Shown here: piece after piece, positions 33,040 to 44,627 of the stretch
How positions within the stretch are numbered: position 1 is the first letter of the stretch
Layout of the letters: every line of letters starts with the position of its first letter
Assembly: GCF_050003625.1 (NCBI RefSeq)
Contig: NC_134398.1
Span: forward strand, 98,559,479-98,623,478
Direction: 5' to 3'
DNA: 64,000 nt
Source: Haematobia irritans
Lineage: Eukaryota > Arthropoda > Insecta > Diptera > Muscidae
The notes under the pieces: generated by a model
Seen by the model: only the letters and a program-made list of their open reading frames with translations
What the model was told of the DNA's origin: nothing
The model's database searches: none
Program-made: the position numbers and the translations under genes

Positions 33040-34015
33040 TACTCTCATCCCTTAATCCACATACCAATCAATCCAGATCACTGAATTCACAGTGTTGACT
33101 TGACTTTCCTCTCCATTTAGGACAAATGAAACAACCACTTTAGGACCGGTTTGCCGAACTGAAGGGAGTCTTGGTAGTATTGGGTAACTGAATGGGCTTT
33201 TATAATATGTTGGTATATTTCGAAAGGTAAACAATCGTGAGATACGACCAGTTCGAAAAATTTGCAACTACTATTTTCTAATTCAGATTTTCATATTTTT
33301 TTAGATGACGTTATAACGGTCGTAAAATGTAATCAGAACCAGCAATAATTGCAGCTGCTGTTTGTCGGACTAGGTGCCTCTAAAACTGCCTTAATTTTCT
33401 CGTCCGTTGGCCTGACGCCGTTTTGATTTATCTTAAATCTCAAAAATATCACCTCGTTTACTGCAAAGATACACTTGCCTTTTAACTCTTTAGGCCTGCA
33501 TCCATCCTGATTTTTTACTTTCCCACATTCCTGAACGGGTTCACCACCAATCAATATATCATCGAGTTATACTACTACTCCCAAAAAGCCTTCCATGATT
33601 CGTTGGAATATACCCGGAGCTGTAGATATACCAAATATTTATGTGGTTACTTCAAAAAGGCCACGGTGCGTATTAATTGTCAATATTTTTGTAGACTCGG
33701 CATTAACTTTTACTTGTGTATATGCTCTATCTAAATTATATAACTCTTCGATTTAAACTGGTCATTTGAGGTATTAGAAACAACCTGTACATATACTGGA
33801 CCAATGTAAAAAGGGTAAATTTACCCTTCCCATGACAACCCCACGTTAATTTCACCAGTTGTTTTACCAATAAATGTGTTGTTTAAAACAAATGAACCAT
33901 TTGGGACCGATTTGCCGAACTGAAGAGAGTCTTTGTGAATGGGCTTTTATAATATGTTGGTATATTCCGAAAGGTAAAGAATCGTGTGATACGACCGAAA
34001 CATTTACAACTACCT
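33040..34015 (-). pseudogene. second, tandem Ty3/gypsy fragment
   Basis: Contains the same RT stretch again (33333-33680), here with sequence around a LDDIL-type site near 33560, and two copies (33100-33280; 33880-34015) of a protease-linker segment with RLPSVRQTGPK. Repeat spacing of about 830 bp shows local duplication of a decayed gypsy element. Confidence 0.65.
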
Positions 34016-34442
34016 AACACCCTGTATTATTTTCTTCTTCATTGACATTATTTTTGGGTTTCTACAGATGAAAAATTTATAAAAGGAATATCGTTTAGTT
34101 CATTGCACAATTCTGTCATAACTAATCGTCATAGGCCTTAATGCTTTATTTTTGGAATAAGTCGATAAAATGACCGGCAATAATTATAATCAAAATATTA
34201 AAAAGCAAATCGACAGGACGTAGATGTAAACCTACGAATATGCCAAAAGAAGATCGTAAAATTGAAAGAACTTTAATACAATACAATTAAATACCATTAA
34301 CAAAAAAATTTCAAATACTTTTAAATAGATGAGACACTAAGTATAGTTGCAAAAGTTTTGAACAGAGTAAAACTCTTATTTTTAAATAATTTCATGAGAT
34401 ATCAAAAATTCTATATTAGCGTGTGAATAAAATACTACTTAC
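34016..34442. other. probable intron of the GRAM-domain gene
   Basis: AT-rich sequence without coding potential immediately after the donor site of the exon at 34443-35313. Confidence 0.5.
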
Positions 34443-35313
34443 GGTATATTAGTCCCCTCAGAATCACTCGAATCCGATATATCAGTTGGCAAGGCTTCAA
34501 CATTTTTATTGGCAGACTCCTCACGCGTTCGACTATTTTTTGCGATTTTACGCTTTCCTTCGATAGTAGCCGAACAGTGTCTAGACTCTTTTGCGGGAGT
34601 TATACTGCTTGCACGATCTGCATTGCAATCCACCCCATTACTAGTTGTTGCATTATTGCTTGATGTGTGAGGATTAGATGCTGCCCCTTCCTCTGGTTTC
34701 GCTGAGATCAACGTTAGTTCTTTGGCATTAGTCTTCATGGTCTTCTCTCTATTAGATTTATATATAGTACCAGCACCACCACAAGTGCTGCTGTAGTTGC
34801 TTGACCTGCTATTATTACTAAAATCCTGGATTATGTATATATCTGAGGCGGTATCTTGGCTACCTGTAGTAGTCGACGGCGTTGTATCGATAACAGATAC
34901 AAATTCGGAAACAGAGCTGCTATTATCACCTATTGCCGTAGGATCTACGTAGTCCTCATCGTCAGTAGTTAGACCCAATTCATCGCCATAATAACTATGA
35001 ACCAGTTGCCAAAATTCCTGTGCAGGCATAGGTTTATTCAATAAAGTGTTTTGCCATACTCGAAACAGAATCAAAAATGTTTTGTCGCGTGTGGCAAATG
35101 ATGAGAAGAAGTGATTTTCTGTAAGCGTACAAATGGATATTGCGTTAGGTATAACGAGAGCCGTCTTCTCTTTGGTTATTGATGTAACCTCTTTCCATTT
35201 AATTAGTAAACAGGTTTCCCAGCCCAATATATTAGCATGGAAGCAAACATAATTTTGCGAGATATACAAACGACCTTGTATGAGTAGATCCCGGTAGAAC
35301 GCGCATGAATAGT
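34443..35313 (-). CDS. internal exon of a GRAMD1/Aster-type GRAM-domain protein
   Basis: On the minus strand an acceptor (TTTTATTTAG) precedes 35313 and a donor (GTAAGTAG) follows 34443; the 871-bp exon is open throughout and both ends are in phase 2. The first ~90 residues are most of a GRAM domain (YRDLLIQGRLYISQNYVCFH, VIPNAISICTLTENHFFSSF, TRDKTFLILFRVWQNTLL). Then come a conserved acidic segment GLTTDDEDYVDP and a long Ser/Thr/Asn-rich, low-complexity region. Aster proteins sit in the ER at plasma-membrane contacts and move cholesterol; GRAM senses membrane lipid, with a sterol-binding VASt domain and a transmembrane helix in later exons. Neither is found here, so those exons lie elsewhere. 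The fly orthologue is probably CG34394 (from memory). Confidence 0.85.
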
Positions 35314-35562
35314 CTAAATAAAATGTTGATTATAAATAGGGTTTTGTATATATTTAATTTCTGTACAAGTATTAAATAAATAGTTGAATCAAATTTAAAT
35401 TATATTTTTTGAAATTCTACACGAACGAAAAGGACTGTTTTTCATTTGTTTGGGTGCAAAAATTATATGTTTGGAATTCAAATTTTTTAATACAATATTT
35501 TTATGTGCAAGCATATAATGTTCATAAACTAGCATAACATATTTGGGACATATATGTTAATA

Positions 35563-36855
35563 ACAGGTTGGCTGATAAGTCCCCGGTCTAACAAAGAAAA
35601 ACGCATTTTTTTGTCAAAATTCGTTTTTATTATTCAACATAGTTCCCTTCAAGAGCGATACGACGATTATAACGGCCTTCCAATTTTTTGATACCATTTT
35701 GGTAGTACTCCTTCGGTTTTGTCTCAAAATAGGCCTCAGTTTCGGCGATCACCTCTTCATTGCAGCCAAATTTTTTCCCTGCGAGCATCCTTTTGAGGTC
35801 TGAGAACAAGAAAAAGTCGCTGGGGCCAGATCTGGAGAATACGGTGGGTGGGGAAGCAATTCGAAGCCCAATTCATGAATTTTTGCCATCGTTCTCAATG
35901 ACTTGTGGCACGGTGCCTTCTCTTGGTGGAACAACACCTTTTCTTCTTCACATGGGGCCGTTTTGCCGCGATTTCGACCTTCAAACGCTCCAATAACGCC
36001 ATATAATAGTCACTGTTGATGGTTTTTCCCTTCTCAAGATAATCGATAAAAATTATTCCATGCGCATCCCAAAAAACAGAGGCCATTACTTTGCCAGCGG
36101 ACTTTTGAGTCTTTCCACGCTTCGGAGACGGTTCACCGGTCGCTGTCCACTCAGCCGACTGTCGATTGGACTCAGGAGTGTAGTGATGGAGCCATGTTTC
36201 ATCCATAGTCACATATCGACGAAAAAACTCGGGTGTATTACGAGTTAACTGCTGCAAACACCGCTCAGAATCATCAACACGTTGTTGTTTTTGGTCAAAT
36301 GTAAGCTCGCGCGGCACCCATTTTGCACAGAGCTTCCGCATATCCAAATATTGATGAATGATATGACCAACACGTTCCTTTGATATCTTTCAGGCCTCTG
36401 CTATCACGATCAACTTCATTTTACCGTCATTTATCATCATTTTGTGGATTTTTTTTTTGATGTTTTCGTCGGTAACCACCTCTTTCGGGCGTCCACTGCG
36501 TTCACCGTCCTCCGTGCTCATTTCACCACGCTTGAATTTTGCATACCAATCAATTATTGTTGATTTCCCTGGGGCAGAGTCCGGAAACTCATTATCAAGC
36601 CAAGTTTTTGCTTCCACCGTATTTTTTCTCTTCAGAAAACAGTATTTTATCAAAACACGAAATTCCTTTTTTTCCATTTTTTAACAAACACAAAAGTTGC
36701 TTCACAAAAGACGCTCTATCTCACAAACTAATAGACTTACAGACGTCAAATTTTGACACGAATCATTTGAAGGTTGGTACTATATAAAAATAATATGCAT
36801 TTAATACTGGCGATGCCATCTATGTGTCATACCGGGGACTTATCAGTCAACCTGT
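35563..36855 (-). mobile_element. irritans-type mariner (Himar-like), complete
   Basis: 1293 bp with ~27-bp inverted repeats (ACAGGTTGGCTGATAAGTCC and, from the other end, ACAGGTTGACTGATAAGTCC), flanked by TA at 35561-35562 and 36856-36857. Termini and length match the Himar1 type known from Haematobia irritans. It sits inside the MITE arm, whose sequence resumes after it. Confidence 0.93.
35750..36677 (-). pseudogene. Himar-like mariner transposase, inactivated
   Basis: Minus-strand frames in order: 36677-36390 (DNA-binding part, KKEFRVLIKYCFLKRKNTV, with GRPKEVVTDENI), 36347-35895 (first Asp in VTMDETWLHHYTPE) and 35937-35749 (HQEKAPCHK and SPDLAP). Frame changes near 36390 and 35925, plus one lost base just before the third catalytic Asp (about 35825), break the gene. 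In addition the second catalytic residue, normally Asp in the HQDNAP motif, reads Glu. Very close to the Himar1 protein otherwise, but cannot be active. Confidence 0.9.
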
Positions 36856-37086
36856 TATGTTAGAACATATTATGTTTGGGACATAACATATTTGTAAGTA
36901 TAATCTGCTTGGATGCAAACATATATTAATTTATAAATAGCCTAACATATACAAAGAGAGGCGTAAAGAGTATGCTGCAAGTAAAATAATGGAAGTAACC
37001 AATTGGCGCCTTAAAAATATATCCACACAAAGAAAATTTAATGAAATTTTTTCTACCAGTGTATGACCTAAGGTGAAACATAAAAA

Positions 37087-37125
37087 TTTTACTGATACAA
37101 GTAAAATTTACTTGTATCAGTAAAA
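37087..37125. repeat. 39-nt near-perfect palindrome
   Basis: Nineteen-base arms around one central A: TTTTACTGATACAAGTAAA then its exact complement. It could form a hairpin in DNA or RNA. No neighbouring gene explains it; a terminator role is not expected here. Confidence 0.9.
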
Positions 37126-37211
37126 AAATCCTAAATTGAAAGATGTTAGGAATAGTTCATTAACTAGAATACGTAAGGCATCGAATATTAATAATACTGT
37201 TTCCTTCACTG

Positions 37212-38186
37212 CACGCTCATAAAAAATCGCTTCTGTAACATATACTCCCAAACATATTTTGCTTCAAGCATATACATTTTTGGGTATTGCCCAAACATTT
37301 ATATGTTTGATCTCTTCCAATATATAATATGTTTGAAAGCATATTAGTCTAAACAATATATGTTTGGGTAATCTAAGTTCCAAACATTTTGTATTTTTGC
37401 ATCCAAATTCAATAATGTTGTCTTCCAAAAAACAATATGTTATTATGTGAACATATAATATGTTTGGAAGCATTTTGCACCCAAAAATATTATATGCTTA
37501 AAAAAATTCTCCCAAACAATATTGTGCTCAAAATTTTATTTATTTATTTATATATTTACAATCATAATGAATTATGAAAATAAACAGGTAACATAGGTGC
37601 TAACAACATAGGTTTTCGACCTGAATGCTCAAAATTTTGTTCCTGCCTAATTATATATTCCCCCACATCTTTCTCACTTCCACGAGATTTTTTAGTTATT
37701 AGCACCTTTTTCTGTAATACAAACATTTTAGAAGAAATTATTCAATTTTATGATTTTTTTATTTTAATTTTACCTTTTGCCGGACGGGGATTCGAACAGC
37801 GGACCACACAGTTTGTAAGGATCAAAGAAGTAGCTGATCAATTGCCCAAGGAAAAATAAAATGTTAATTTTGTAATAACAAGCAACAACCACCAACTTAA
37901 TTCAATATCGCTCCCTGTTAAATGGCGCTCCAAGCTACTAAACACATATATGTTTATAGGCTATTTCTAAATTAATATATGTTTGCATCCAAGCATATTA
38001 TATTTACAAACAGTTTATGTCCCAAACATAATATGTTCTAACATATTAACATATATGTCCCAAACATGTTATGCTAGTTTATGAACATTATATGCTTGCA
38101 CTCAAAAATATTGTGTTTAAAAATTTGTGTTCCAAACATATAATGTTTATAGCCAAACATATGAAAAACAGTCTTTTTCATCCGTG
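37212..38186 (-). mobile_element. non-autonomous element with tRNA-like core, inverted copy
   Basis: Inverted, near-identical copy (975 bp) of 17086-18046, starting CACGCTCATAAAAAATCG and ending AAAAACAGTCTTTTTCATCC then GTG. Flanked by TG on both sides rather than TA. The B-box-like sequence (minus strand) is at 37782-37794. Confidence 0.8.
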
Positions 38187-38253
38187 TGGGTATAAGAATT
38201 TACTACAGAACAAGAAAAGTTTAGTCGCTGAGAAAAAAGCAAAAAAAAAAAAA

Positions 38254-39546
<1,293 letters not shown>

Positions 39547-39579
39547 AATATAATTACAGTGATTATTTTAGACTCCCTT

Positions 39580-39992
39580 TTTTGAAATTTAATTGAAAAC
39601 ATGGTCCATAATAACTATTTCCTCAGTACAAATTTCTGAAATATTTCGACGTATTCCTATTGGGCAAGGTCTTCTTTACATATTCAAATTTTTTTCACGC
39701 ATCTGTACCAGTTTACGAAGATGGGAAATCAAATGGATTGACACGCAAATCAAATGGATTGACAAGCAAATCTTGTCGTATTTCTAATAATATTTCTAAT
39801 ATTTCTATTAATTCAGGTTCCTATAAAGTCATATGAAGTTTGTCCATCATCGTTGATATTGCCTCAAGAAACCTGTCGAAAGTTTCATTCGGTTTTTGTT
39901 TCCTGGCACGTATTTCCTCCCTTATATCGAATAAAGACCTATATTCCTTATACTGGTCTCGCTACGCATCACTGAAAGAGTTCCATTCAATT
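39580..39992 (-). pseudogene. Ty3/gypsy gag fragment
   Basis: On the minus strand IREEIRARKQKPNETFDRFL and EAISTMMDKLHMTL, then EPELIEILEILLEIRQ, resemble the capsid C-terminal domain of gypsy-type Gag. A stop lies at TL*EPEL. A 22-bp tandem repeat (AAATCAAATGGATTGACA, 39726 and 39748) follows. The SINE at 39993-40300 cuts the upstream part; a possible continuation runs to about 40390. Confidence 0.6.
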
Positions 39993-40300
39993 GGCGTTCC
40001 ACATTGCAGTGAAACCACTTAGAGAAGTTTTGAAACCCTCAGAAATGTCACCAGCATTTCTGAGGTGGGATAATCCACCGCTGAAAAACTTTTTGGTGTT
40101 CGGTCGAAGCAGGAATCGAACCCACGACCTTGTGTATGCAAGGCGGGCATTCTACCCATTGCACCACGGTGGCTCCCTCAGTGATAAGAGTGAAGTTCAC
40201 CAAGGTCAGTGATAAGAAGTTCACCAATGTGGTATCACAATGGACTGAATAGTCTAAGTGAGCCTGAAACATCGGGCTGCCACCTAACCTAACCTAACCT
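39993..40300. mobile_element. tRNA-derived SINE with internal inversion
   Basis: The minus strand from 40177 is a tRNA-like head: GTGGTGCAATGGGTAGAATG (A box) and GGTTCGATTCC (B box), then body to 39993. The plus strand from 40178 is the SINE 3' half, TGTGGTATCACAATGG to GGGCTGCCACC, ending in (CCTAA)n at 40300. The two halves are head to head, as produced by twin priming during reverse transcription. The 3' end resembles the LOA-like LINE 3' end, suggesting that LINE supplied the enzymes. Confidence 0.82.
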
Positions 40301-40409
40301 TGTTCTGCGACTTGCCAATGAGGGTAATTTTATAAGATTCAAACGATCCCAGCCTCTGTGTCGAAGGAAGAATAAAAGAAATTATTATCAATAACAATAA
40401 AAATAAATA

Positions 40410-40560
40410 AGTAAAACCAGTACAGCAATCCTTCGATTTACGTCGCCTAGGTTTACGTTGTTTCGATTTGCGTCGTTAAATATTTTTGTTCCATCCAACT
40501 TCGCTTTACGTCGCTATTCGATTTACGTCGTCGTTTTATTATCAATTTTATCAGAAACTC
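40410..40560. repeat. TTTACGTCG-rich DNA-transposon arm
   Basis: Begins CAGTACAGCAATCCTTCG and repeats TTCGATTTACGTCG / TCGCTTTACGTCG several times, like the subterminal repeats of a pogo- or Chapaev-type element. No opposite end identified. Confidence 0.5.
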
Positions 40561-40748
40561 CTTCCATAAGTGAAATAAGTACCAACGATGATGACATCAA
40601 AACATTTATTTCTGAAATTCTTACCTAAAATTAGTCAAATTCTGATTGATATTGCATATACAACGCAATTGTCGAAATGGCGATGTTTTTTTATATGTGT
40701 ACAACGTAACGGTTTTGTTTATGAACTTAATTTTTAAACCCTGATATA

Positions 40749-40969
40749 CACCTAGACCTCGCTTTGCGTCGCAGATACGTTTCAAAAAACACGACGCAAA
40801 GTGAATTATGGGTTTCGATGACAAACCATGCAAAGATTGAAGACAGATAACAACGATAACAACGCAACTTCGAAAATCTAACGACGCAAAGTGAAAACTA
40901 GTACTAATTCAGCAGCGATGCAACTTCGAAACAACGCAAAACGAAACGACGCAAAGAGAGGTCTAGGTG
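40749..40969. mobile_element. 221-bp MITE with CACCTAGACCTC termini
   Basis: TA on both sides. Inverted termini CACCTAGACCTCGCTTTGCG and (complement) CACCTAGACCTCTCTTTGCG; inside, CGACGCAAAGTGAA and related words recur. The next mariner begins only 4 bp downstream. Confidence 0.88.
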
Positions 40970-40975
40970 TATCTA

Positions 40976-42200
40976 CGAGGGCAGTTCGGAAACTTCTTAG
41001 CCTAGCACAAAAAGCGTGGTATTAACAGAAAAAAGTTAGGTGTTTTGGAAAATTCCATCTCTGTTATGAACACATGTTAAATTTTGTTCCCATCTGGCAA
41101 CTTCTTTGTATAGAAACAGGTGTTCAAAAAAGACGCATCCGCAATTATTTTACAATGCAAAAATTAGAAATGCGTGTTGTCATTAAATATTTACATAAAA
41201 AAGGTTTATCGGTACAAGAAATTCAAATGATATGGTGAATGTGTTAGGTGAAAGTGCTCCTTCATATGCAACAGTAAAAAATTGGGTTGCTGAATTTAAA
41301 CGTGGTCGTACAAGCATTGAAGATGAACCACGAGTGGACGTCTAAAAACAGCAACAACAACAGAAATTGTAGCCAAAGTGCATGATATGGTATTAAATGA
41401 TCGACGAATAAAAGTGCGTGAAATTGCTAATATCATGGGCATCTCAAATGATCGAGTCCATTTAATTTTGCATGAAGAACTACAGATGCAAGATGGGTGC
41501 CGCATTTGTTAACAGTCGATAAGAATGAACATTTCTCAAGCTTGTTTGGATCGTTTTAAGCGAAATAAAATGGATTTTAAGCGTCGTTTCATAACTGTTG
41601 ATGAGACATGGATCCACCACTATACTCCAGAGACAAAAGAACAATCCAAACAATGGACTGAATCTGGAGAAAGTGCCCCAAAGAAGGCAAACACAATTCA
41701 ATCAGCTGGTAAGGTTATGGCAACGGTTTTTCGGGACTTCAAAGGTATTTTATTGATTGACTATCTGCAAGAGGTTAAAACAATAAATTCAGAGTACTAT
41801 TGCAATCTTTTGGATCAATTAAATGTATAAATTCGAGAAAAACGTCCTGGCTTACACCACAAAAAAATAATTTTTCAACAAAGACAACGCACCATCGCAC
41901 AAGGGTGTTTTAACAATGGCTAAAATCATCGAATTAAAGTACGAGTTGCTAGACCAACCACCTTATTCTCCTGATGTAGCTCCCAGTGACTTTTACTTGT
42001 TCCCAAATTTAAAAGAAAATTCTTGCTGGCAAGCGTTTTACCTCAAATGAAGATGCAATTACAGTGGTAAACCACTATTTTGAAGACCTTGAGAAAAACT
42101 ATTTTAATCAAGGGATAGAATTGCTAGAAAAGCGCTGGACTAAGTGTATTGCAGTTTCAGGAGATTATATTGAAAAATAAAAATATTTTTGAAAAACTAA
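40976..42200 (+). mobile_element. second mariner family, copy 1, transposase broken
   Basis: Starts CGAGGGCAGTTCGGAAAC after TA. The transposase (from about 41156) shows an N-terminal helix-turn-helix region, VAEFKRGRTSIEDEP, GISNDRVHLILHEEL, the first Asp in ITVDETWIHHYTPE (about 41600), a degenerate second site (near 41880) and YSPDVAPSDFYLF (about 41965), i.e. DD34D mariner. Frameshifts near 41228, 41340, 41495 and 41880 and a stop near 41830 kill it. No right-hand inverted terminus is found: it ends at GAAAAACTAA where LINE sequence begins. Confidence 0.85.
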
Positions 42201-43265
42201 TGCCAGATGTGCCTAACGTAGGGGATTACACTCTGGCGAAACCACTTTTCGACAAAAAGTTTGAAACTCTAATTCCCAACAGTGAGGCGTGGTGTACATA
42301 GACCCCGGGGTATAAAAGATATATAGATTTCTACACTGATGGCTCCAAATTGGATGAACAAGTGGGTTTCGGAGTATATTCTAAAGATCTGGAACTTCGA
42401 ATAGCGAAAAGATTACCTAATCACAGTAGTGTTTTTCAGGCTGAAATATTAGCAATAAGAGAGGTGGCGAATTGGCTGAGAAGTAATGTTCCTAAAAACG
42501 TTGGCATTAATATATACTCAGACAGTCAACCTGCAATAAAATTATTGGACTCTGTGTTCTTTAACTCGAAAACGGCCATCGACTGCCGCAAATCTCTCAA
42601 CGAGATGGCTGAGCAGTACAATATTCACCTAATATGGGTGCCTGGCCATAGGAACATACCGGGGAAATGCAAAGCAGATAAGTTAGCAAGGCTGTTGGTA
42701 TGTCTTTGGCTACCTGCAAGCTCTTACTGCGTGAGAAAGCTATCATGATGGCAAATGTTCGATGGGAGAATTGCAAGGGTTGTAACGACACCAAGCAAAT
42801 ATGGCCCCATTTAAACTTGAACCGCACACTAGATATGCTACTGTTCTCAAGACGTCAATTATCTGCTATAACGGGGCGATGCCTGATAGGCGAATTTGCA
42901 AAAACTATTGGTGGGAAGTATAATGACTACTGTATGAGCTGTCATGATGCGGAGGAAAAGGAATCAATTAAACAACTCTTGTGTGAGTGTCCTGCATTTT
43001 GTGTAAGGCGTAAGCGAATTTTAGGGGCATATAGCTTTAGATTACTAGAAGATCTGGAAAACGTTAACTTAAGCAGTCTGTTAATGTTTTTGGAACAATC
43101 TGGTTGGATCAACAAAAGAAAATAATAGTGAAGGTTCAGTGGTTAAAACTAGAAGTGTCCATATGTAATAGGTACTTTTAGTTAAATGTGGTATCACAAT
43201 GGACTGACTAGTCTAACATAAGTGAGCCTGAAACTTAATCGGGCTGCCACTTTAACCTAATCAAA
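42201..43265 (+). pseudogene. LOA-like LINE 3' part: RNase H, cysteine region and tail
   Basis: 5'-truncated LINE. RNase H retains its catalytic residues in FYTDGSK (about 42330), VFQAEILAI (about 42435), IYSDSQPAIK (about 42510) and the VPGHRNIPG and KADKLARL segment. After a frameshift at about 42695 the C-terminal domain follows (ENCKGCNDTKQIWP; CMSCHDAEEKESIKQLLCEC). The 3' UTR ends in TTTAACCTAATC at 43265, where the 5' part of another LINE of the same family begins. Confidence 0.87.
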
Positions 43266-43382
43266 CCATTATTGTTTCGTTTCAACCGTCGAACTGAATG
43301 GAAGTGTTTTCTAATAGCGGAGTATTTCATCGTAATAAGTACTTATTACGAATTTCACGTGTGGTGGAAATAATAAACCACC

Positions 43383-44600
43383 ATGCAGCGAAATTCAAAG
43401 TCATCCACTGGGTTGCTAACTTCAGGGCCCAGTGGACGGGTAACGACTGAAGTTATAAATTTGGGCAGCGACCAAGAGTCAGGCCCAATTAGTCGACCTG
43501 TAGACGAGTCGAATGGCGGTGACACTTTGCCAAGTCGAACCTTTTCTAAGGTGACGACATCAAAAGGAGGCAATCCCTCTCGAAAGAGATTCAAGGAACG
43601 AAGAAATGCTTTGTTTATCCTAAAGAAATTAGGATCAGTCGACCCAAGCACGTTGTCGGCTAAGCAAAGCGATTCCTTAAATGGGCTCAAGGAATTCTAG
43701 AAGCTGGAAAAAGGGAACGATCACCGGATGAGCTGCCATCCTCTAAACGGGATCAAAGACGTTTGCCTCAGTTGCAAAAGACAGCCTTGTGATGGCTATC
43801 ATTAATAAAGGAGCATTGGACGATATGGTTCCAAAGCAAAAATGGGGGGAAATTGAGAATGCGATGTCTGGCGTCTACTCAGAGGAGCGAAAAAAGTTTC
43901 CCGGACCAAGTCCTCGATGGCAAGATGCTGGATGGTATCAAGGACGATATAAGTTAATAGCATTTGCGGACCAGAGGTCTATGGATTGCTTTAAAGCTGC
44001 TTTGATGCTAATTGGTGAAGTTTGGGAAGGAGCCGCTTTGGAGTTAGTCGATAAAAAAGACATACCGGCTAAACCTAGAGCACATGCATGGATACCTGCA
44101 AATCCTCCTGATCCTGAGTCAATACTAAACAGACTAAAGGAATGAAACCCAGATCTTCCAACCGCCGATTGGAAGGTTGGTCGTTTGGATGAGGTGGATG
44201 GACCAAGACGACATGCGGTGTTTATATTGAACATCGAACCGCTGCCACATCTAGCCCAGACCCAAGGACGTGTAAGGCTATGGTCACACTAGGCAAATAT
44301 TTGACCAAAATGAGTGTCAAACACTTTTCCAAAATCATTTTCCAAATATCTGGATACGGTTTCTAGAAAATATTCCTACAATGATGTTAGATATCCAATA
44401 TGAGTCTCTTGGTTTGGCTATGGCGAAGGATTCTTTTTTGATTTCTGTCAAATATTTGTCCAGTGTGACCATAGCATAAGTCATGGCTTTCATGCCATAC
44501 ATATGAAGGTATACAAAAGCGATCAGCCAAAGGATTCCGAAACGAACAAGCCTCCGGTAGAGTTAGAAGAAAAAAATCTTGCGAAGCCGAAGGAGACATA
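43383..44600 (+). pseudogene. LOA-like LINE ORF1 (DUF4780-type)
   Basis: ORF1 proteins bind element RNA and act as chaperones. ATG 43383 has a good context (CCACCATGC). A Ser/Pro-rich N-terminus is followed, after a frameshift near 43695, by a domain resembling DUF4780 of insect LINE ORF1 proteins: KWGEIENAMSGVY, GPSPRWQDAGWYQGRYKL, LIGEVWEGAALELVDKKDIP and RAHAWIPANPPDPESIL. The MITE at 44278-44474 splits it; the frame continues after the insertion to a stop at about 44600. Confidence 0.8.
44278..44474. mobile_element. 197-bp MITE in LINE ORF1
   Basis: Inverted termini CTATGGTCACACTAGGCAAA and (complement) CTATGGTCACACTGGACAAA, about 28 bp long. Flanks are GTAAG on the left and ATAAG on the right; removing the element and one flank leaves the ORF1 frame intact. 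The ends suggest a hAT-like origin, but a full 8-bp duplication is not visible. Confidence 0.83.
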
Positions 44601-44627
44601 AAAACTGCAGACATTTACGAACATCGT

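Larger units (their letters stand above)
35416..36955 (+). mobile_element. AACATATG-type terminal-repeat element, split by a mariner
   Basis: Left part 35416-35562 starts CACGAACGAAAAGGACTG after TA and matches the left arm of the element at 17086; the right part 36858-36955 continues the same arm after the mariner. It then breaks off, so only the left arm is present. Confidence 0.7.

Noticed and set aside
34439..35269. Single-exon gene starting at the first Met of the GRAM frame
   Set aside because: The GRAM domain continues upstream of that Met to an acceptor at 35314, so the Met is internal to an exon.
37087..37125. Transcription terminator
   Set aside because: The hairpin is bacterial-terminator-like in shape, but the context is eukaryotic and no transcript ends there.
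40094..40177. tRNA gene on the minus strand
   Set aside because: It is the head of a multicopy SINE (also at 52160-52244), with a body and tail attached.
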